This document shows positions 1 to 8,676 of a stretch of DNA of 64,000 nucleotides, piece after piece. The DNA lies in assembly GCA_046350655.1 (NCBI GenBank), contig JAXMAB010000007.1:372001-436000 (forward strand), given 5' to 3'. The notes below the pieces were generated by a model. That model had not been told where the DNA came from, did no database searches, and saw only the letters and a list, made by a program, of their open reading frames with translations. The translations under genes and the position numbers were made by a program. The first letter of the stretch is position 1, and each line of letters starts with the position of its first letter. Source of the stretch: JAEUHO01 sp046350655 (GTDB lineage Bacteria > Planctomycetota > PLA2 > JAEUHO01).

Positions 1-586
1 CGGTCATCCCGATCATCACGAGGTCGTACGCGGCGCTGCGGTGGCGCGCGTGGTGCATCTCCGCCTCGAAGCGGCGGCTCCAGTCGCGGACGAGGCCGTC
101 GCCGGCGTCGTTCTCGACGACGCAGACCTGGCCGAGGTTGGTGAGGCCCGGCTTGACGGCGAGGCGGCGGTGGAAGCCGGGGATCTCGCGCTCGAGCCGC
201 TGCTGCAGCGCGAAGCCGATGGGCCGGGGCCCGACGAGCTGCATGTCGCCCTTCAGCACGTTCCAGAGCTGCGGCAGCTCGTCGAGCTTGACGTCGCGCA
301 GGAGGCGGCCGATCGGCGTCACCATCGGGTCGCGGAGCGTGACGCCGAGCTGGCGCTTCACGTCCTTGTCGGCGCCGTTGCGCATGGTGCGGATCTTCCA
401 GGCCTTGAACGGGCGACCGTGGAGCCCCGGGCGCACCTGACCGTAGAGGAACGGGCGGCCGGACGTGAGCACCACCGCGAGCCAGAGGAGCACGAAGACC
501 GGCGAGAGCGCGACGAGCGCGACGGCGGCGATCGGCCGCTGCAGCGCGTCCCAGACCGGCAGCGGGGAGAGGTCGGGCGGGTTCAC
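1..586 (-). CDS. Undecaprenyl-phosphate sugar-1-phosphate transferase (3' end outside window)
   Basis: Initiating enzyme of exopolysaccharide synthesis: such enzymes move a sugar-1-phosphate from a nucleotide sugar to a polyprenyl phosphate at the inner membrane. The 195 visible residues show one N-terminal membrane segment (about 17-42), a KAWKIRTM basic block, KLDELPQLWNVLKGDM and LVGPRP, the hallmark motifs of the WcaJ/ExoY (bacterial sugar transferase) family. The start is a GTG whose last bases overlap the stop of the upstream Hpt gene (GTGA), implying translational coupling. The gene runs off the left edge, so the C-terminus is unseen. It is divergent from the large polysaccharide operon and probably supplies its first step. 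The family is clear; the sugar is not determinable. Confidence 0.93.
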   Translation of the reverse strand, partial: MNPPDLSPLPVWDALQRPIAAVALVALSPVFVLLWLAVVLTSGRPFLYGQVRPGLHGRPFKAWKIRTMRNGADKDVKRQLGVTLRDPMVTPIGRLLRDVKLDELPQLWNVLKGDMQLVGPRPIGFALQQRLEREIPGFHRRLAVKPGLTNLGQVCVVENDAGDGLVRDWSRRFEAEMHHARHRSAAYDLVMIGMT

Positions 587-1086
587 GCCGCGGCGCCCGT
601 GCACAGCTGCGGGGCGCCGGCGAGCGCGCGGTCGAGGAGCGAGATGAGCGCGTCGATGGAACCCCAGGCGGCGTGGACCTCGCCGGCGACGAGGGTCAGC
701 TCGAGGGCGTGGGCCGCCTCGCCGATCTCGGGGTAGCCGTACGCGCCGGCGGTGCCCGCGAGCCGGTGCGCGCAGCGCGCGACGGCGACCGCGTCGCCCG
801 AGCCGGCCAGCGTCGGCAGGTGGGCGCGGATGCGGTGGAGGTCGTCGAGGTACGCGAAGAGGAGCGGGCGGAAGCGGAGGTCGTCGGCGCGTTCGGAGCG
901 GAGCGGGGACGGGGCGAAGAGGGTCGGCGGCATCGGAGGTTCCGTGGGGCTCGGGGCTTCGGGAGGGGTCGGAGGGCCCGCCGGAGCGGACGGCCGGCCA
1001 TCGCAAGGGTCGTGCCGCGTCGATTCCGGGGCAGTCGAGGGGGGCGTCGTCGCATCGGGCGACGGGATCGGGGGTTGGTCTCTCAC
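583..1086 (-). CDS. Stand-alone Hpt (histidine phosphotransfer) domain protein
   Basis: 167-residue protein with a Pro/Ser/Thr-rich, probably disordered first 60 residues and a C-terminal Hpt four-helix domain. The phospho-acceptor region reads CAHRLAGTAGAYGYPE with the His at about residue 107. Hpt proteins relay phosphate between a hybrid kinase receiver and a response regulator in the cytoplasm. The likely partners lie nearby: the hybrid kinase at 13085-16549 and the receivers at 10799-12834. The start is a GTG at 1086; a later ATG at 933 (residue 52) would give just the folded domain and is a real alternative. It is translationally coupled to the sugar-phosphate transferase. The fold call is strong, the partner assignment is inferred. 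Confidence 0.85.
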   Translation of the reverse strand: MRDQPPIPSPDATTPPSTAPESTRHDPCDGRPSAPAGPPTPPEAPSPTEPPMPPTLFAPSPLRSERADDLRFRPLLFAYLDDLHRIRAHLPTLAGSGDAVAVARCAHRLAGTAGAYGYPEIGEAAHALELTLVAGEVHAAWGSIDALISLLDRALAGAPQLCTGAAA

Positions 1087-1136
1087 GGTGCATCTCCTTC
1101 GTCTCCGGATGATCCACGCCGAGGTCCGTCAAGGTC

Positions 1137-1151
1137 CGGCACCGCATTTGT
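1137..1151 (+). promoter_or_regulatory. Sigma-54 (-24/-12) promoter of the exopolysaccharide operon
   Basis: CGGCACC-N4-TTG matches the RpoN consensus TGGCACG-N4-TTGC, with GG at 1138-1139 and the -12 G at 1150, a 12-nt separation. Predicted +1 is near 1163, four bases before the flippase ATG. The operon itself encodes a sigma-54 activator. Two near-identical sites lie at 3931 and 16820. Confidence 0.72.
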
Positions 1152-1166
1152 GAAGGGGAGCGCGCC

Positions 1167-2597
1167 ATGCCCCCCACCCGGTCCCCGCTCGCCCGTGCGC
1201 TGCGCGCCGCCACGCTCGTCCTCTCCGGCCAGGTCGCCGCCCAGGGGCTCGGGCTGGCGCGCAACATCGTGCTCGCCCGCCTCCTCGGCCCCGCCGACAT
1301 GGGCGTGGCCGCGACGATCGGCCTGCTCCTCTCGTTCCTCGAGGCGCTCGGCGACGCGGGGACCGACCGGCTGCTCGTCCAGGCCGAGGACGGCGACGAC
1401 CCCCGCCTGCAGGCCGCCGCGCACACCGCGGCGGTCGGTCGCGGCGCGGGCCTCGCGTTGCTCGCCGGGGCGCTCGGCCTCCCCCTCGCCGGCGCCTTCG
1501 AGGTGCGCGACCAGGCCTGGGGGTACCTGCTCGTGGCGGCGATCCTGGTCGTCCGCGGGTTCGCGCACCTCGACGTGCGCCGCTACCAGCGCACGTTCCG
1601 CTTCGGTCCCGGGGCGCGCGTGGACGTGTGGGCGAGCGCGCTGGCGCTGGCCGCGGCGGCGCCGATCGCCCTGTGGCGGCGCGACTTCTCGGCGGTGCTC
1701 CTCGCGATGCTCGTGCAGTCGTGCGCCGCGACGGCCCTGTCGCACGTGGCGGCCGAGCGGCCGTACGCGCTCTCGGCGGACCGCGCCCGGCTGCGCCGGC
1801 TGGCGGCGTTCGGCCTGCCGCTGGCGCTGAACGGCGCGCTGTTCTTCGCGTTCCTGCAGGGCGACCGCGTGCTGCTGGTGCTCTCGGCGACGAAGGCCGA
1901 CGTGGGCCGCTTCGGCGCCGCGTTCGCCCTGGGGGTGCTCCCGACCGTCCTGCTGGCGCGCGTGACGCAGAACCTCGCGCTGCCGTTCCTGTCCGCGGCG
2001 CGCGGCCCGGGCGAGCTCGACGCGCGCGCGCGGGCCGTCGGCGCGGCCGTCGGCGCCGCCTCGACGCTGTTCGGGGCGGGGTTCGCGGGGCTCGGCGGGG
2101 TCGTGGTCGCGGGGCTGTACGGCGCGGCGTTCCGGCCGGACGCGGCGCTCGCCGTCGCCGTGGCGGCGGGCGCGGTGATGCGGCTGCTGCGCGAGGGGCC
2201 GGTGGCCGCGGCGCTGTCGCGCGCGGACGCCGGCAGCGTGCTCCGCAGCAACGTGGTCCGGCTCTCGGGGCTCGCCCTCGGGGTCGGCGTGGCGCTCCTC
2301 GGCGGCGGCGCCGCCCCCATCGTCGGGGCCGCGGCGGCCGGCGAGGCGGTCGCGCTCGGCCACGCGGCGCTGCGGCTGCGGCGGCACGGGATCGCGCCGG
2401 CCACGGTGCTCGCGCCCGCGGTGCCGGCGGTCGGGGGCCTCGCGGCGGGCGCGGCGTTCGCCGCCGGTGCGCCGGTGCCGGCCGCGGGGCTGCTCCTGCT
2501 GGCCGTCGGCGCGGCCGCCGTGTCGGTCCTGCGCGCGGTGCGCCGCGCGCTGCCGCGGCACGCGGCGGCCCCGTGGCCCCTCGAGGCCGCCGCGTGA
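1167..2597 (+). CDS. Wzx-type polysaccharide flippase (MOP superfamily)
   Basis: 476-residue integral membrane protein with about a dozen hydrophobic segments, and an N-terminus (LSGQVAAQGLGLARNIVLAR) typical of Wzx/lipopolysaccharide-biosynthesis membrane proteins. Family members flip lipid-linked oligosaccharide units across the inner membrane for polymerisation outside. First gene of the rightward polysaccharide operon; its TGA overlaps the GTG of the ligase/polymerase gene. A GGGGAG Shine-Dalgarno lies 6 nt before the ATG, yet the sigma-54 promoter upstream predicts a transcript starting after that motif, so another promoter, or leaderless initiation, may also be used. Substrate specificity cannot be read from sequence. 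Confidence 0.9.
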   Translation: MPPTRSPLARALRAATLVLSGQVAAQGLGLARNIVLARLLGPADMGVAATIGLLLSFLEALGDAGTDRLLVQAEDGDDPRLQAAAHTAAVGRGAGLALLAGALGLPLAGAFEVRDQAWGYLLVAAILVVRGFAHLDVRRYQRTFRFGPGARVDVWASALALAAAAPIALWRRDFSAVLLAMLVQSCAATALSHVAAERPYALSADRARLRRLAAFGLPLALNGALFFAFLQGDRVLLVLSATKADVGRFGAAFALGVLPTVLLARVTQNLALPFLSAARGPGELDARARAVGAAVGAASTLFGAGFAGLGGVVVAGLYGAAFRPDAALAVAVAAGAVMRLLREGPVAAALSRADAGSVLRSNVVRLSGLALGVGVALLGGGAAPIVGAAAAGEAVALGHAALRLRRHGIAPATVLAPAVPAVGGLAAGAAFAAGAPVPAAGLLLLAVGAAAVSVLRAVRRALPRHAAAPWPLEAAA

Positions 2598-3895
2598 CGT
2601 CGCCGGTCGAGCCCCCGCACCGCCGCGAGCTGCCGTGGATGGCGGCCTGGTTCGTCGTGTCGCTGTCGCTGCCGCCGGAGGCCTCGGTCGGCCTCGGCGG
2701 GCTGCGGCTGTCCGGCTACCGCATCCTGCTCCTCGTCGCGATGTTCCCGGCGGCCTGGCGCACGTTCGCGCGGCCGGCCCACCCGCTCCTGCGGTGCGTG
2801 GACGCCCTGATGGTGTTCCACGGGCTCTGGTCGATGCTCGCGCTGGCGTTGCACCCGGAGGCGGGCGGCCTCGAGTCCGGCGGCATTTACCTGGTGGAGG
2901 CCACGGGCGCGTACCTGCTCGCGCGCGCCTACGTGCGGGACGCGCGCGACCTCGAGGCGGCCGCCCGCCTCGCGATCCTCGTGCTGCTGGTGCTCCTGCC
3001 GTTCGCGCTGTTCGAGTCGGTGACGGGTGCGCACGTGCTGCGGGACCTCGCCAAGGCCGCGTTCGGCGGGCCGTCGGCGCACGCGATGGAGCGCCGGTTC
3101 GGCCTCACCCGCGCGTTCGCCTCCTTCGACCATCCCATCCTCTTCGGCATGTTCTCGGCCATGGCGTTCGCGTTCTCCGTCGAGGGCCTCCCGTCGCGGG
3201 TGCGCGGGCATCCCTGGCCGCTCGTGCGCACGGGCCTCGTCGGGCTCGGCGTCGTCGCGAGCGTGTCGTCGGGGGCGTTCGCGGCGGTGGCGTTCGTGCT
3301 CGCGCTCCGCGCGTGGACGCGACTCACGCGCCGGGTCTCCGGCCGCTGGCGCGTGCTCCTGTCGATCTTCGGCACGATCTGGATGTTCTTCGTGCTGGGC
3401 TCCCCGCGCTCGCCGGTGAAGGTGTTCGTCTCGTACCTGACGTTCAGCCCCGGCACCGGCTACGCGCGGCTCGAGATCTTCGACTACGGCTTCGCCGAGG
3501 TGCGGCGCCACCCCCTGTTCGGCATCGGCCTCGGGGAGTGGGCGAGGCCGGACTGGATGGCCAGCTCGAGCATCGACAACTTCTTCCTCGCGACCGCCGT
3601 CCGGTACGGCGCGCCCGCGACGCTCTCGCTGATCGCGGCCCTCGTGTTCGTGGGCCTCGCGGTCACCCGGGCGCCGAGCCCGTCGAGCACCCCCGCGCTC
3701 CGGCGCGCGGTGGGGTTCGCCGTCGCGGGCCTCGCGCTCGGCGGCTGCACGGTCCACTTCTGGAACTCGCTGCTGACCCTCTTCTGCTTCCTGCTCGGGA
3801 CCGCCGGCGCCGTCGTCGGGGCCCCCCGGCGGGCGCCCGCGCGTCTCATCCCGACGCGCGTCCCCGTCGCGCTCCCCCGGGCGTTCGCAACCTGA
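2594..3895 (+). CDS. O-antigen ligase/polymerase family membrane protein (Wzy/WaaL-like)
   Basis: 433 residues with roughly ten membrane segments and the family signature late in the protein: HPLFGIGLGEW at 306-316 followed by SIDNFFLATAVRYG at about 326-339. Wzy/WaaL proteins polymerise repeat units or ligate the finished chain in the periplasm. The GTG start overlaps the flippase stop (GTGA). In this operon, with a flippase and a Wzc-like ATPase, a polymerase role is more likely than ligation, but the family does not separate the two by sequence. Confidence 0.87.
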   Translation: MTSPVEPPHRRELPWMAAWFVVSLSLPPEASVGLGGLRLSGYRILLLVAMFPAAWRTFARPAHPLLRCVDALMVFHGLWSMLALALHPEAGGLESGGIYLVEATGAYLLARAYVRDARDLEAAARLAILVLLVLLPFALFESVTGAHVLRDLAKAAFGGPSAHAMERRFGLTRAFASFDHPILFGMFSAMAFAFSVEGLPSRVRGHPWPLVRTGLVGLGVVASVSSGAFAAVAFVLALRAWTRLTRRVSGRWRVLLSIFGTIWMFFVLGSPRSPVKVFVSYLTFSPGTGYARLEIFDYGFAEVRRHPLFGIGLGEWARPDWMASSSIDNFFLATAVRYGAPATLSLIAALVFVGLAVTRAPSPSSTPALRRAVGFAVAGLALGGCTVHFWNSLLTLFCFLLGTAGAVVGAPRRAPARLIPTRVPVALPRAFAT

Positions 3896-3930
3896 CACGC
3901 GTCCGGGGGCCGAACGCGTCTCAAACGGCG

Positions 3931-3945
3931 CGGCACGCCCTTTGT
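3931..3945 (+). promoter_or_regulatory. Internal sigma-54 promoter before the GT2 gene
   Basis: CGGCACG-CCCT-TTG, an excellent -24/-12 match with GG at 3932-3933 and the -12 G at 3944. It shares GGCACGCCCTTTG with the rfbB promoter at 16820. Predicted +1 is at about 3957, one base before the ATG at 3958, so the transcript would be leaderless or nearly so. It lies in the 62-nt gap after the ligase gene. Confidence 0.75.
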
Positions 3946-3957
3946 TCTACGCAGGGC

Positions 3958-4932
3958 ATGAACGCCCCGACCGCCCGCGACGACCGCCCGGACCTCTCGG
4001 TCGTCGTCGTCAACTGGAACACCCTCGGCCTCCTCCGCGAGGCGCTCGCCTCGGTGTTCGGCGGGCTCGGCGCCCTCCGCGCGGAGGTGTTCGTCGTCGA
4101 CAACGGCAGCACCGACGGGTCCGCCGAGATGGTCCGCCGCGAGTTCCCCGCGGCGATCCTGATCGCGAACGCGGACAACCGCGGCTTCGCGCCCGCGAAC
4201 AACCAGGCGCTCGCGCTCGCCCGCGGCCGCCACGTCCTCCTCTTCAACTCCGACGCCTTCGCGCTCGGCGACGTGCTCGAGCGCACCGTCCGCTACCTCG
4301 ACGCGCACCCCGAGGTGGGCGCGATGGGCTGCCGCGTCCTCAACCCGGACCGGACGGTCCAGCTCACCTGCTTCCGCGACCCCACCCTCGTGAACCTCGC
4401 GCTGATGGCCTCCGGCGCGCACCGCCTCGCGTGGCCGAAGTTCCTCGGGCGCCCGCAGTACCGCGGCTGGGACCGCCGCGACGAGCGCGACGTCGACGTC
4501 GTCACCGGCTGCTACCTCGCGGTCCGCGGCGAGGTGCTGGCGCAGGTCGGGCCCCTCGACGACGCGTTCTTCCTGTACGGCGAGGAGACCGACTGGTGCC
4601 TGCGCATCCGCCGCGCCGGCTGGGCCGTGCGCCTCGCGCCCGTCGGCGAGATCGTCCACCACGGCAGCGCGAGCGCCTGGCGCTGCAACCACCGCCGCGA
4701 CCTGATGCTCACCTCGGGCATCGTCCGCTGGCACCGCAAGCACCGCGGGGTCGTCTCGGCCGCGGCGGCCTACGCCCTCCTGTTCCTCTTCAACGCGACG
4801 CGCGCGGCCTTCTGGTCGGTGCGGGCGCTCTTCTCGCGCGACGCCCGCGTGAAGCGGCGCCGCGACCACTTCGCCGGCGTCGTCGCCGGCTACGGCGCCG
4901 CCTGGCCGCGCCTCGCGGAGGTCCGCTCGTGA
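3958..4932 (+). CDS. Glycosyltransferase family 2, rhamnosyltransferase-like
   Basis: 324-residue cytoplasmic or membrane-associated GT-A enzyme. It begins with SVVVVNWN, followed by VDNGSTDGS, the nucleotide-sugar binding start of GT2, then DNRGFAPANNQAL, the FNSDAF metal-binding DxD variant and FFLYGEETDWCLRIRRAGW with the catalytic-base region. This combination is typical of WbbL/WsaE-like transferases, several of which use dTDP-rhamnose; the rfb genes at 16.8 kb would fit that donor. The ATG at 3958 follows the internal sigma-54 promoter at a distance consistent with a leaderless transcript. The acceptor is unknown. Confidence 0.88.
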   Translation: MNAPTARDDRPDLSVVVVNWNTLGLLREALASVFGGLGALRAEVFVVDNGSTDGSAEMVRREFPAAILIANADNRGFAPANNQALALARGRHVLLFNSDAFALGDVLERTVRYLDAHPEVGAMGCRVLNPDRTVQLTCFRDPTLVNLALMASGAHRLAWPKFLGRPQYRGWDRRDERDVDVVTGCYLAVRGEVLAQVGPLDDAFFLYGEETDWCLRIRRAGWAVRLAPVGEIVHHGSASAWRCNHRRDLMLTSGIVRWHRKHRGVVSAAAAYALLFLFNATRAAFWSVRALFSRDARVKRRRDHFAGVVAGYGAAWPRLAEVRS

Positions 4933-6182
4933 ACGACCGCCTGTCCGTCCTCCTGATCGCCTACCGCTGCGACGCGACCGACGTCAGCGAGTCGTGGGCC
5001 GCCCACCGCTGGGCGCGCGGCCTCGCCGAGCGCGTCGACGTCACGGTGCTCACGACGCACCGCGCGGGCCGCCCCTCGCCGGCGTCGCAGCTGCCCGGCG
5101 TGCGCGTGATCGAGTGGGCCGAGGGCCCGCGGCCGAAGCGCCTCGAGCGCCTCGACTCCATGATGAAGCCCGGCTACGGCCGCTTCGCGCGCCGCGTCCG
5201 CCGGTGGGTCAAGGACGCGCGGGCCCGCGGCGAGCGGTTCGACGTCGCGCACCAGGTCTCGCCGCTGGCCCTGCGCTACGCCTCGCCGGTGCGCGGCCTC
5301 GGCATCCCGTACGTCATGGGCCCGGTCGGAGGGTCCCTCACGACGCCGGCCGCGTTCGCCCCGGAGGTGAAGGCGCCGTGGTTCACGCGGCTCCGGTCGC
5401 TGGACCGCCTGCGGCTCCGCTTCGACCCCCGCATCCGCGGCTCCTACGAGCGGGCCGACCTCGTCGTCGGCGTCGCGCCGTACGTCCGCGAGGTGCTGGG
5501 CGCGCTGACGCTGCGCCGCTTCGAGGTGCAGGCCGAGACCGGGTTCGACGTCCTCCCGGCACGCGAGGCCCGGCCCGTGACCGACGGGCCCGTCCGCCTC
5601 CTGTTCGTCGGCCGCGTGATCCGGACGAAGGGCGTCCGCGACGCGGTCCGCGCGATCGCGCGGCTCGCGCCGACGACCCGCGTCACGCTGGACGTGCTCG
5701 GCGACGGCGAGGACCTCGCGGCGTGCCGCGCGGAGGCCCTCGACCTCGGCGTCGCCTCGAAGATCGCCTTCCACGGCCGCGTGCCGCGCGAGCGCGTGGA
5801 CGCGTTCTACCGCGCGGCCGACGTGTTCGTCTTCCCGAGCTGGCGCGAGCCGAGCGGCACGGTGGTGTTCGAGGCGCTCTCGCACGGGCTGCCGGTCGTG
5901 TGCGCGGACCGCGGCGGCCCCGGCCACGTCGTGGACGTCACCTGCGGCGCGCGCGTCGCGGTGCACGGCCCCGAGGACTTCGCCGCGGGCCTCGCGCGCG
6001 AGATCGACGCGCTGGCCGCGTCGCCCGCGCGCCGGGCCTTCCTCTCCGAGGGCGCGCGCCGGCGCGCCGAGACCGTCGGCTCGTGGGACCGCAAGCTCGC
6101 GTGGATGGTCGCCCGGTACGTCGAGGTCGTGGACGCCGCCCGCGCGGCCCGCGGCGGGGAGGCCCACCATGCCGTCGCGTGA
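4929..6182 (+). CDS. Glycosyltransferase family 4 (GT-B fold)
   Basis: 417 residues with the GT4 C-terminal donor-binding half: LLFVGRVIRTKGV at about 221-233, LDVLGDGEDL, the FHGRVPRERV segment, and FVFPSWREPSGTVVFEALSHGLPVV, which carries the EX7E-type motif. Retaining transferases of this family add a sugar to the lipid-linked intermediate on the cytoplasmic face. The GTG start overlaps the previous stop (GTGA) and the gene itself overlaps the next by 14 nt. The N-terminal half contains the glycine-rich MGPVGGSLTTP loop. Donor and linkage are unknown. Confidence 0.88.
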   Translation: MNDRLSVLLIAYRCDATDVSESWAAHRWARGLAERVDVTVLTTHRAGRPSPASQLPGVRVIEWAEGPRPKRLERLDSMMKPGYGRFARRVRRWVKDARARGERFDVAHQVSPLALRYASPVRGLGIPYVMGPVGGSLTTPAAFAPEVKAPWFTRLRSLDRLRLRFDPRIRGSYERADLVVGVAPYVREVLGALTLRRFEVQAETGFDVLPAREARPVTDGPVRLLFVGRVIRTKGVRDAVRAIARLAPTTRVTLDVLGDGEDLAACRAEALDLGVASKIAFHGRVPRERVDAFYRAADVFVFPSWREPSGTVVFEALSHGLPVVCADRGGPGHVVDVTCGARVAVHGPEDFAAGLAREIDALAASPARRAFLSEGARRRAETVGSWDRKLAWMVARYVEVVDAARAARGGEAHHAVA

Positions 6183-6633
6183 CCGCCGCCCGCGCGTCCT
6201 CGCCATCGCGTCCGGGGGCGGGCACTGGATCCAGCTCCAGCGCCTGCGGCCCGCGTTCACGGGCGCCGACGTCACGTGGGCCTCGGTGGACCGCGGGAGC
6301 GCCGGCGACGTCGCCCCCGACCGCTTCGTCCGGGTGCCCGACTGCAACCGCGACCGCAGGCTCGCCGTCGTCCGCGCGGCCCTCGCGGTCCTGTGGCTCC
6401 TCCTGCGCGTCCGGCCCGACGTGGTCGTCACCACCGGCGCCGCGCCGGGGCTGCTCGCGATCCGGCTCGCGCGCCTCGTCCGCGCGCGGACCCTGTTCCT
6501 CGACAGCGTCGCGAACGCGGAGGAGCCCTCCTACTCGGCCCGGCTCGCGATGGGGCACGCGACCGCGGTCTGGACCCAGTGGCCCCACCTCGCCCGCGAG
6601 CACGGGCCCACGTTCCACGGAGCCGTCCTTTGA
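6169..6633 (+). CDS. Alg14/PssD-like glycosyltransferase membrane-anchor subunit
   Basis: 154 residues starting with VLAIASGGGHWIQLQRL, the GGGH loop of the Alg14/PssD/CpsF family. A hydrophobic helix follows at about 69-80, then DVVVTTGAAPGLLAI. In this family the Alg14-like half anchors at the membrane and binds acceptor, while the next gene supplies the donor-binding Alg13-like half; together they make one glycosyltransferase. Overlap with both neighbours (14 nt upstream, TTGA downstream) supports co-translation of the pair. In Alg13/14 and PssDE the donor is UDP-GlcNAc, UDP-Glc or UDP-GlcA; the specificity here is unknown. Confidence 0.86.
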   Translation: MPSRDRRPRVLAIASGGGHWIQLQRLRPAFTGADVTWASVDRGSAGDVAPDRFVRVPDCNRDRRLAVVRAALAVLWLLLRVRPDVVVTTGAAPGLLAIRLARLVRARTLFLDSVANAEEPSYSARLAMGHATAVWTQWPHLAREHGPTFHGAVL

Positions 6634-7115
6634 TCCTCGTCAGCGTCGGTACGCAGCTTCCCTTCGACCGCCTCGTCCACGCCGTGGACCGCTGGGCCGC
6701 CGAGCGCGGCCGCAGCGACGTCCTCGCGCAGATCGGCGCCGGCCGCGCGCCGGCGCACGTGCGCTGGGTGCGGTCCCTCCCCCCCGCGGAGTTCCGCGCC
6801 CAGCTCGCCAACGCCGACCTCGTCGTCGCGCACGCCGGCGTCGGGATCGCGCTGTCCGCGCTCGGCGCGGGCAAGCCGCTGGTGATCGTCCCGCGGCGCG
6901 CCCTCCTCGGCGAGCACCGCAACGACCACCAGGTCGCCACGGCGCGCCGGCTCGCGGGCTGGCCCGGCCTGCGCGTCTGCGACGACGCGAGCGACCTCGC
7001 GGCCGCGCTCGACCGGCCGCCGGCCGCGCCGCCCGAGGGCATGCTCTCGTGCGCGGCCCCGGAGCCGCTGCTCGCGTCCGTGCGGCAGTTCATCGAGATG
7101 GGCGTCGCGGCATGA
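6630..7115 (+). CDS. Alg13/PssE-like glycosyltransferase catalytic subunit
   Basis: 161 residues equivalent to the C-terminal half of a GT28 enzyme: ILVSVGTQLPFDRL at the start, then ADLVVAHAGVGIALSALGAGKPLVIVPR with the His-Ala-Gly donor-binding loop, and HRNDHQVATA. It partners the Alg14-like protein encoded just upstream. The start is a TTG that overlaps the previous TGA; it is chosen because the conserved ILVSVGTQ begins at once and no other start is available nearby. Confidence 0.87.
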   Translation: MILVSVGTQLPFDRLVHAVDRWAAERGRSDVLAQIGAGRAPAHVRWVRSLPPAEFRAQLANADLVVAHAGVGIALSALGAGKPLVIVPRRALLGEHRNDHQVATARRLAGWPGLRVCDDASDLAAALDRPPAAPPEGMLSCAAPEPLLASVRQFIEMGVAA

Positions 7116-7825
7116 GCGGGCCCGACGCCCCGGAGCTGCGCACGAGCCGGCTCGCGCCGCTGCTGCGCCTCGCGTACCGCGTCACCGGCGCGTCGCGCCG
7201 GTGGCGCGTCGCGCGCCGGATCCTCGCGCTCGCGCTGCGCCTCGAGGGCGGGGCGTGCCGCAGCGCCACCGCGCGCCGCCTGCTCGCCGAGCACCACGGG
7301 GTCGAGGTCGGGGCGCACAGCTACGGCGAGGCCCTGTTCGACCCCGCGCTCGCCCCTCCGGGGGTCCGGGTCGGTCGATATGCGAGCGTCGGACCGGGGG
7401 TTCGTTTCATCCTGCGAAACCACCCGGTGGACGGGGTGTCGACCCACCCGTACTTCTACGACCCGCGGCTGCGCGTGGTCGCGGCGGACCCCCTCCCGCC
7501 GGGCCGCCTCGAGATCGGCCACGACGCGTGGATCGGCGCGAACGCCGTGGTCCTGCCCGGTTGCAAGCGGATCGGCACCGGCGCCGTGGTGGCCGCCGGC
7601 GCGGTCGTGACGAAGGACGTCCCCGACTTCGCCGTCGTCGGCGGCGTCCCGGCACGGGTGTTGCGATACCGCTTCTCGTCCCCCGCGATCGAGCGCGTGC
7701 GCGTCTCAAAGTGGTGGGACCGGACCCCGGACGAGCTGGCCCCCCTGGCCGCCTCGCTCCGCGAGCCGTTCGACCCCTCCGCCCCCCATCCCGTCCTGCC
7801 CCTGCCCGCCGGAGCCTCCTCGTGA
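7112..7825 (+). CDS. Left-handed beta-helix acyltransferase (CatB/serine O-acetyltransferase-like)
   Basis: 237 residues; the C-terminal half carries hexapeptide repeats (IGHDAWIGANAVVLPGCKRI, IGTGAVVAAGAVVTKDV, FAVVGGVPARVLRYRF) that fold as a left-handed beta helix and bind acetyl-CoA. RNHPVDGVSTHPYFYDP resembles the catalytic-His segment of CatB-type xenobiotic and sugar O-acetyltransferases. In an exopolysaccharide operon it most likely O-acetylates the repeat unit. The ATG overlaps the previous stop (ATGA). The exact acceptor is not predictable. Confidence 0.85.
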   Translation: MSGPDAPELRTSRLAPLLRLAYRVTGASRRWRVARRILALALRLEGGACRSATARRLLAEHHGVEVGAHSYGEALFDPALAPPGVRVGRYASVGPGVRFILRNHPVDGVSTHPYFYDPRLRVVAADPLPPGRLEIGHDAWIGANAVVLPGCKRIGTGAVVAAGAVVTKDVPDFAVVGGVPARVLRYRFSSPAIERVRVSKWWDRTPDELAPLAASLREPFDPSAPHPVLPLPAGASS

Positions 7826-8676
7826 CCTCGTTCCCGCTCGCGTCCGTCGTGATCCCCGCGCACGACGAGGCGAACGTCATCGGGCGGCTCCTCCGCGCGC
7901 TGCTCGCCGACGCGAGGCCGGGCGAGCTCGAGATCGTCGTGGTCGCCAACGGGTGCACGGACCTGACGGCCGAGACGGCGCGCAGTTTCGGGCCCGACGT
8001 GAAGGTCGTCGAGACGCGGGTCGCGTCGAAGGTGCACGCGCTCAACCTGGGCGACCGCGCCGCGACCGTGTTCCCGCGGCTGTACGTCGACGCCGACGTC
8101 GTGCTCGACACGCGCGCCGTCCGCGAGACCGCCGCGGTGCTGTCGAGCGGGCGCGCGCTCGCCGCCGCCCCGCGCCTGCGCGTCGACCTCGCCGGCGCGT
8201 CGGCGGCCGTGCGCGGCTTCTACGCGGTGTGGACGCGACACCCCCACTTCCGCCGCGGGCTCGTCGGCTCGGGCGTCTACGGGCTCTCCGAGCGCGGGCG
8301 GCGGCGGTTCACGCAGTTCCCCGACGTCACCGCCGACGACGCGTTCGTCCACGGGCTGTTCTCGCCCGAGGAGCGGATGACGGTCGGCACCTGCCACTTC
8401 ACGGTCCGCGCCCCGCGCACGCTGCGGGCGCTCGTGCGGATCAAGACGCGCAGCCGGCGCGGCAACCGCGAGCTCCGAGGGCGCTTCCCCGCGCTCGCGC
8501 GCCCGCGCGGGGGCGGTCGCGCGGGCCTCCTGGCGTCCGTGGCACTTCGCCCCGCCCTCTGGCCCTCGGTCCCCGCGTACCTCGCGGTGACGGTGGCGTC
8601 GGCCGTGAAGGCCCGTCGCGCGCCGGCGCGCGGGCGCGCCTGGGAGCGCGACGAGACGAGCCGGACCCTGTCGTGA
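7822..8676 (+). CDS. Glycosyltransferase family 2
   Basis: 284 residues with the GT2 opening ASVVIPAHDEANVIGRLL and VVVANGCTDLTAETA, then LYVDADVVLD supplying the DxD metal site, and a hydrophobic C-terminal segment (LLASVALRPALWPSVPAYLA, about 244-263) that probably tethers it to the membrane. It should add one sugar of the exopolysaccharide repeat. The GTG start overlaps the acetyltransferase stop and its own stop overlaps the Wzc-like gene, keeping the tight 4-nt coupling used along the operon. Confidence 0.84.
   Translation: MTSFPLASVVIPAHDEANVIGRLLRALLADARPGELEIVVVANGCTDLTAETARSFGPDVKVVETRVASKVHALNLGDRAATVFPRLYVDADVVLDTRAVRETAAVLSSGRALAAAPRLRVDLAGASAAVRGFYAVWTRHPHFRRGLVGSGVYGLSERGRRRFTQFPDVTADDAFVHGLFSPEERMTVGTCHFTVRAPRTLRALVRIKTRSRRGNRELRGRFPALARPRGGGRAGLLASVALRPALWPSVPAYLAVTVASAVKARRAPARGRAWERDETSRTLS

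Noticed and set aside
41..1830. Long open frames on the plus strand opposite the sugar transferase and Hpt genes
   Set aside because: Arg/Ala-rich translations with no motifs; they are antisense shadows caused by high G+C at third positions.
1443..3740. GGCCTCGCG copies inside coding regions counted as dispersed repeats
   Set aside because: They fall in the Gly-Leu-Ala codon frame with the preferred codons, so codon bias explains them; only intergenic and linker copies were counted.
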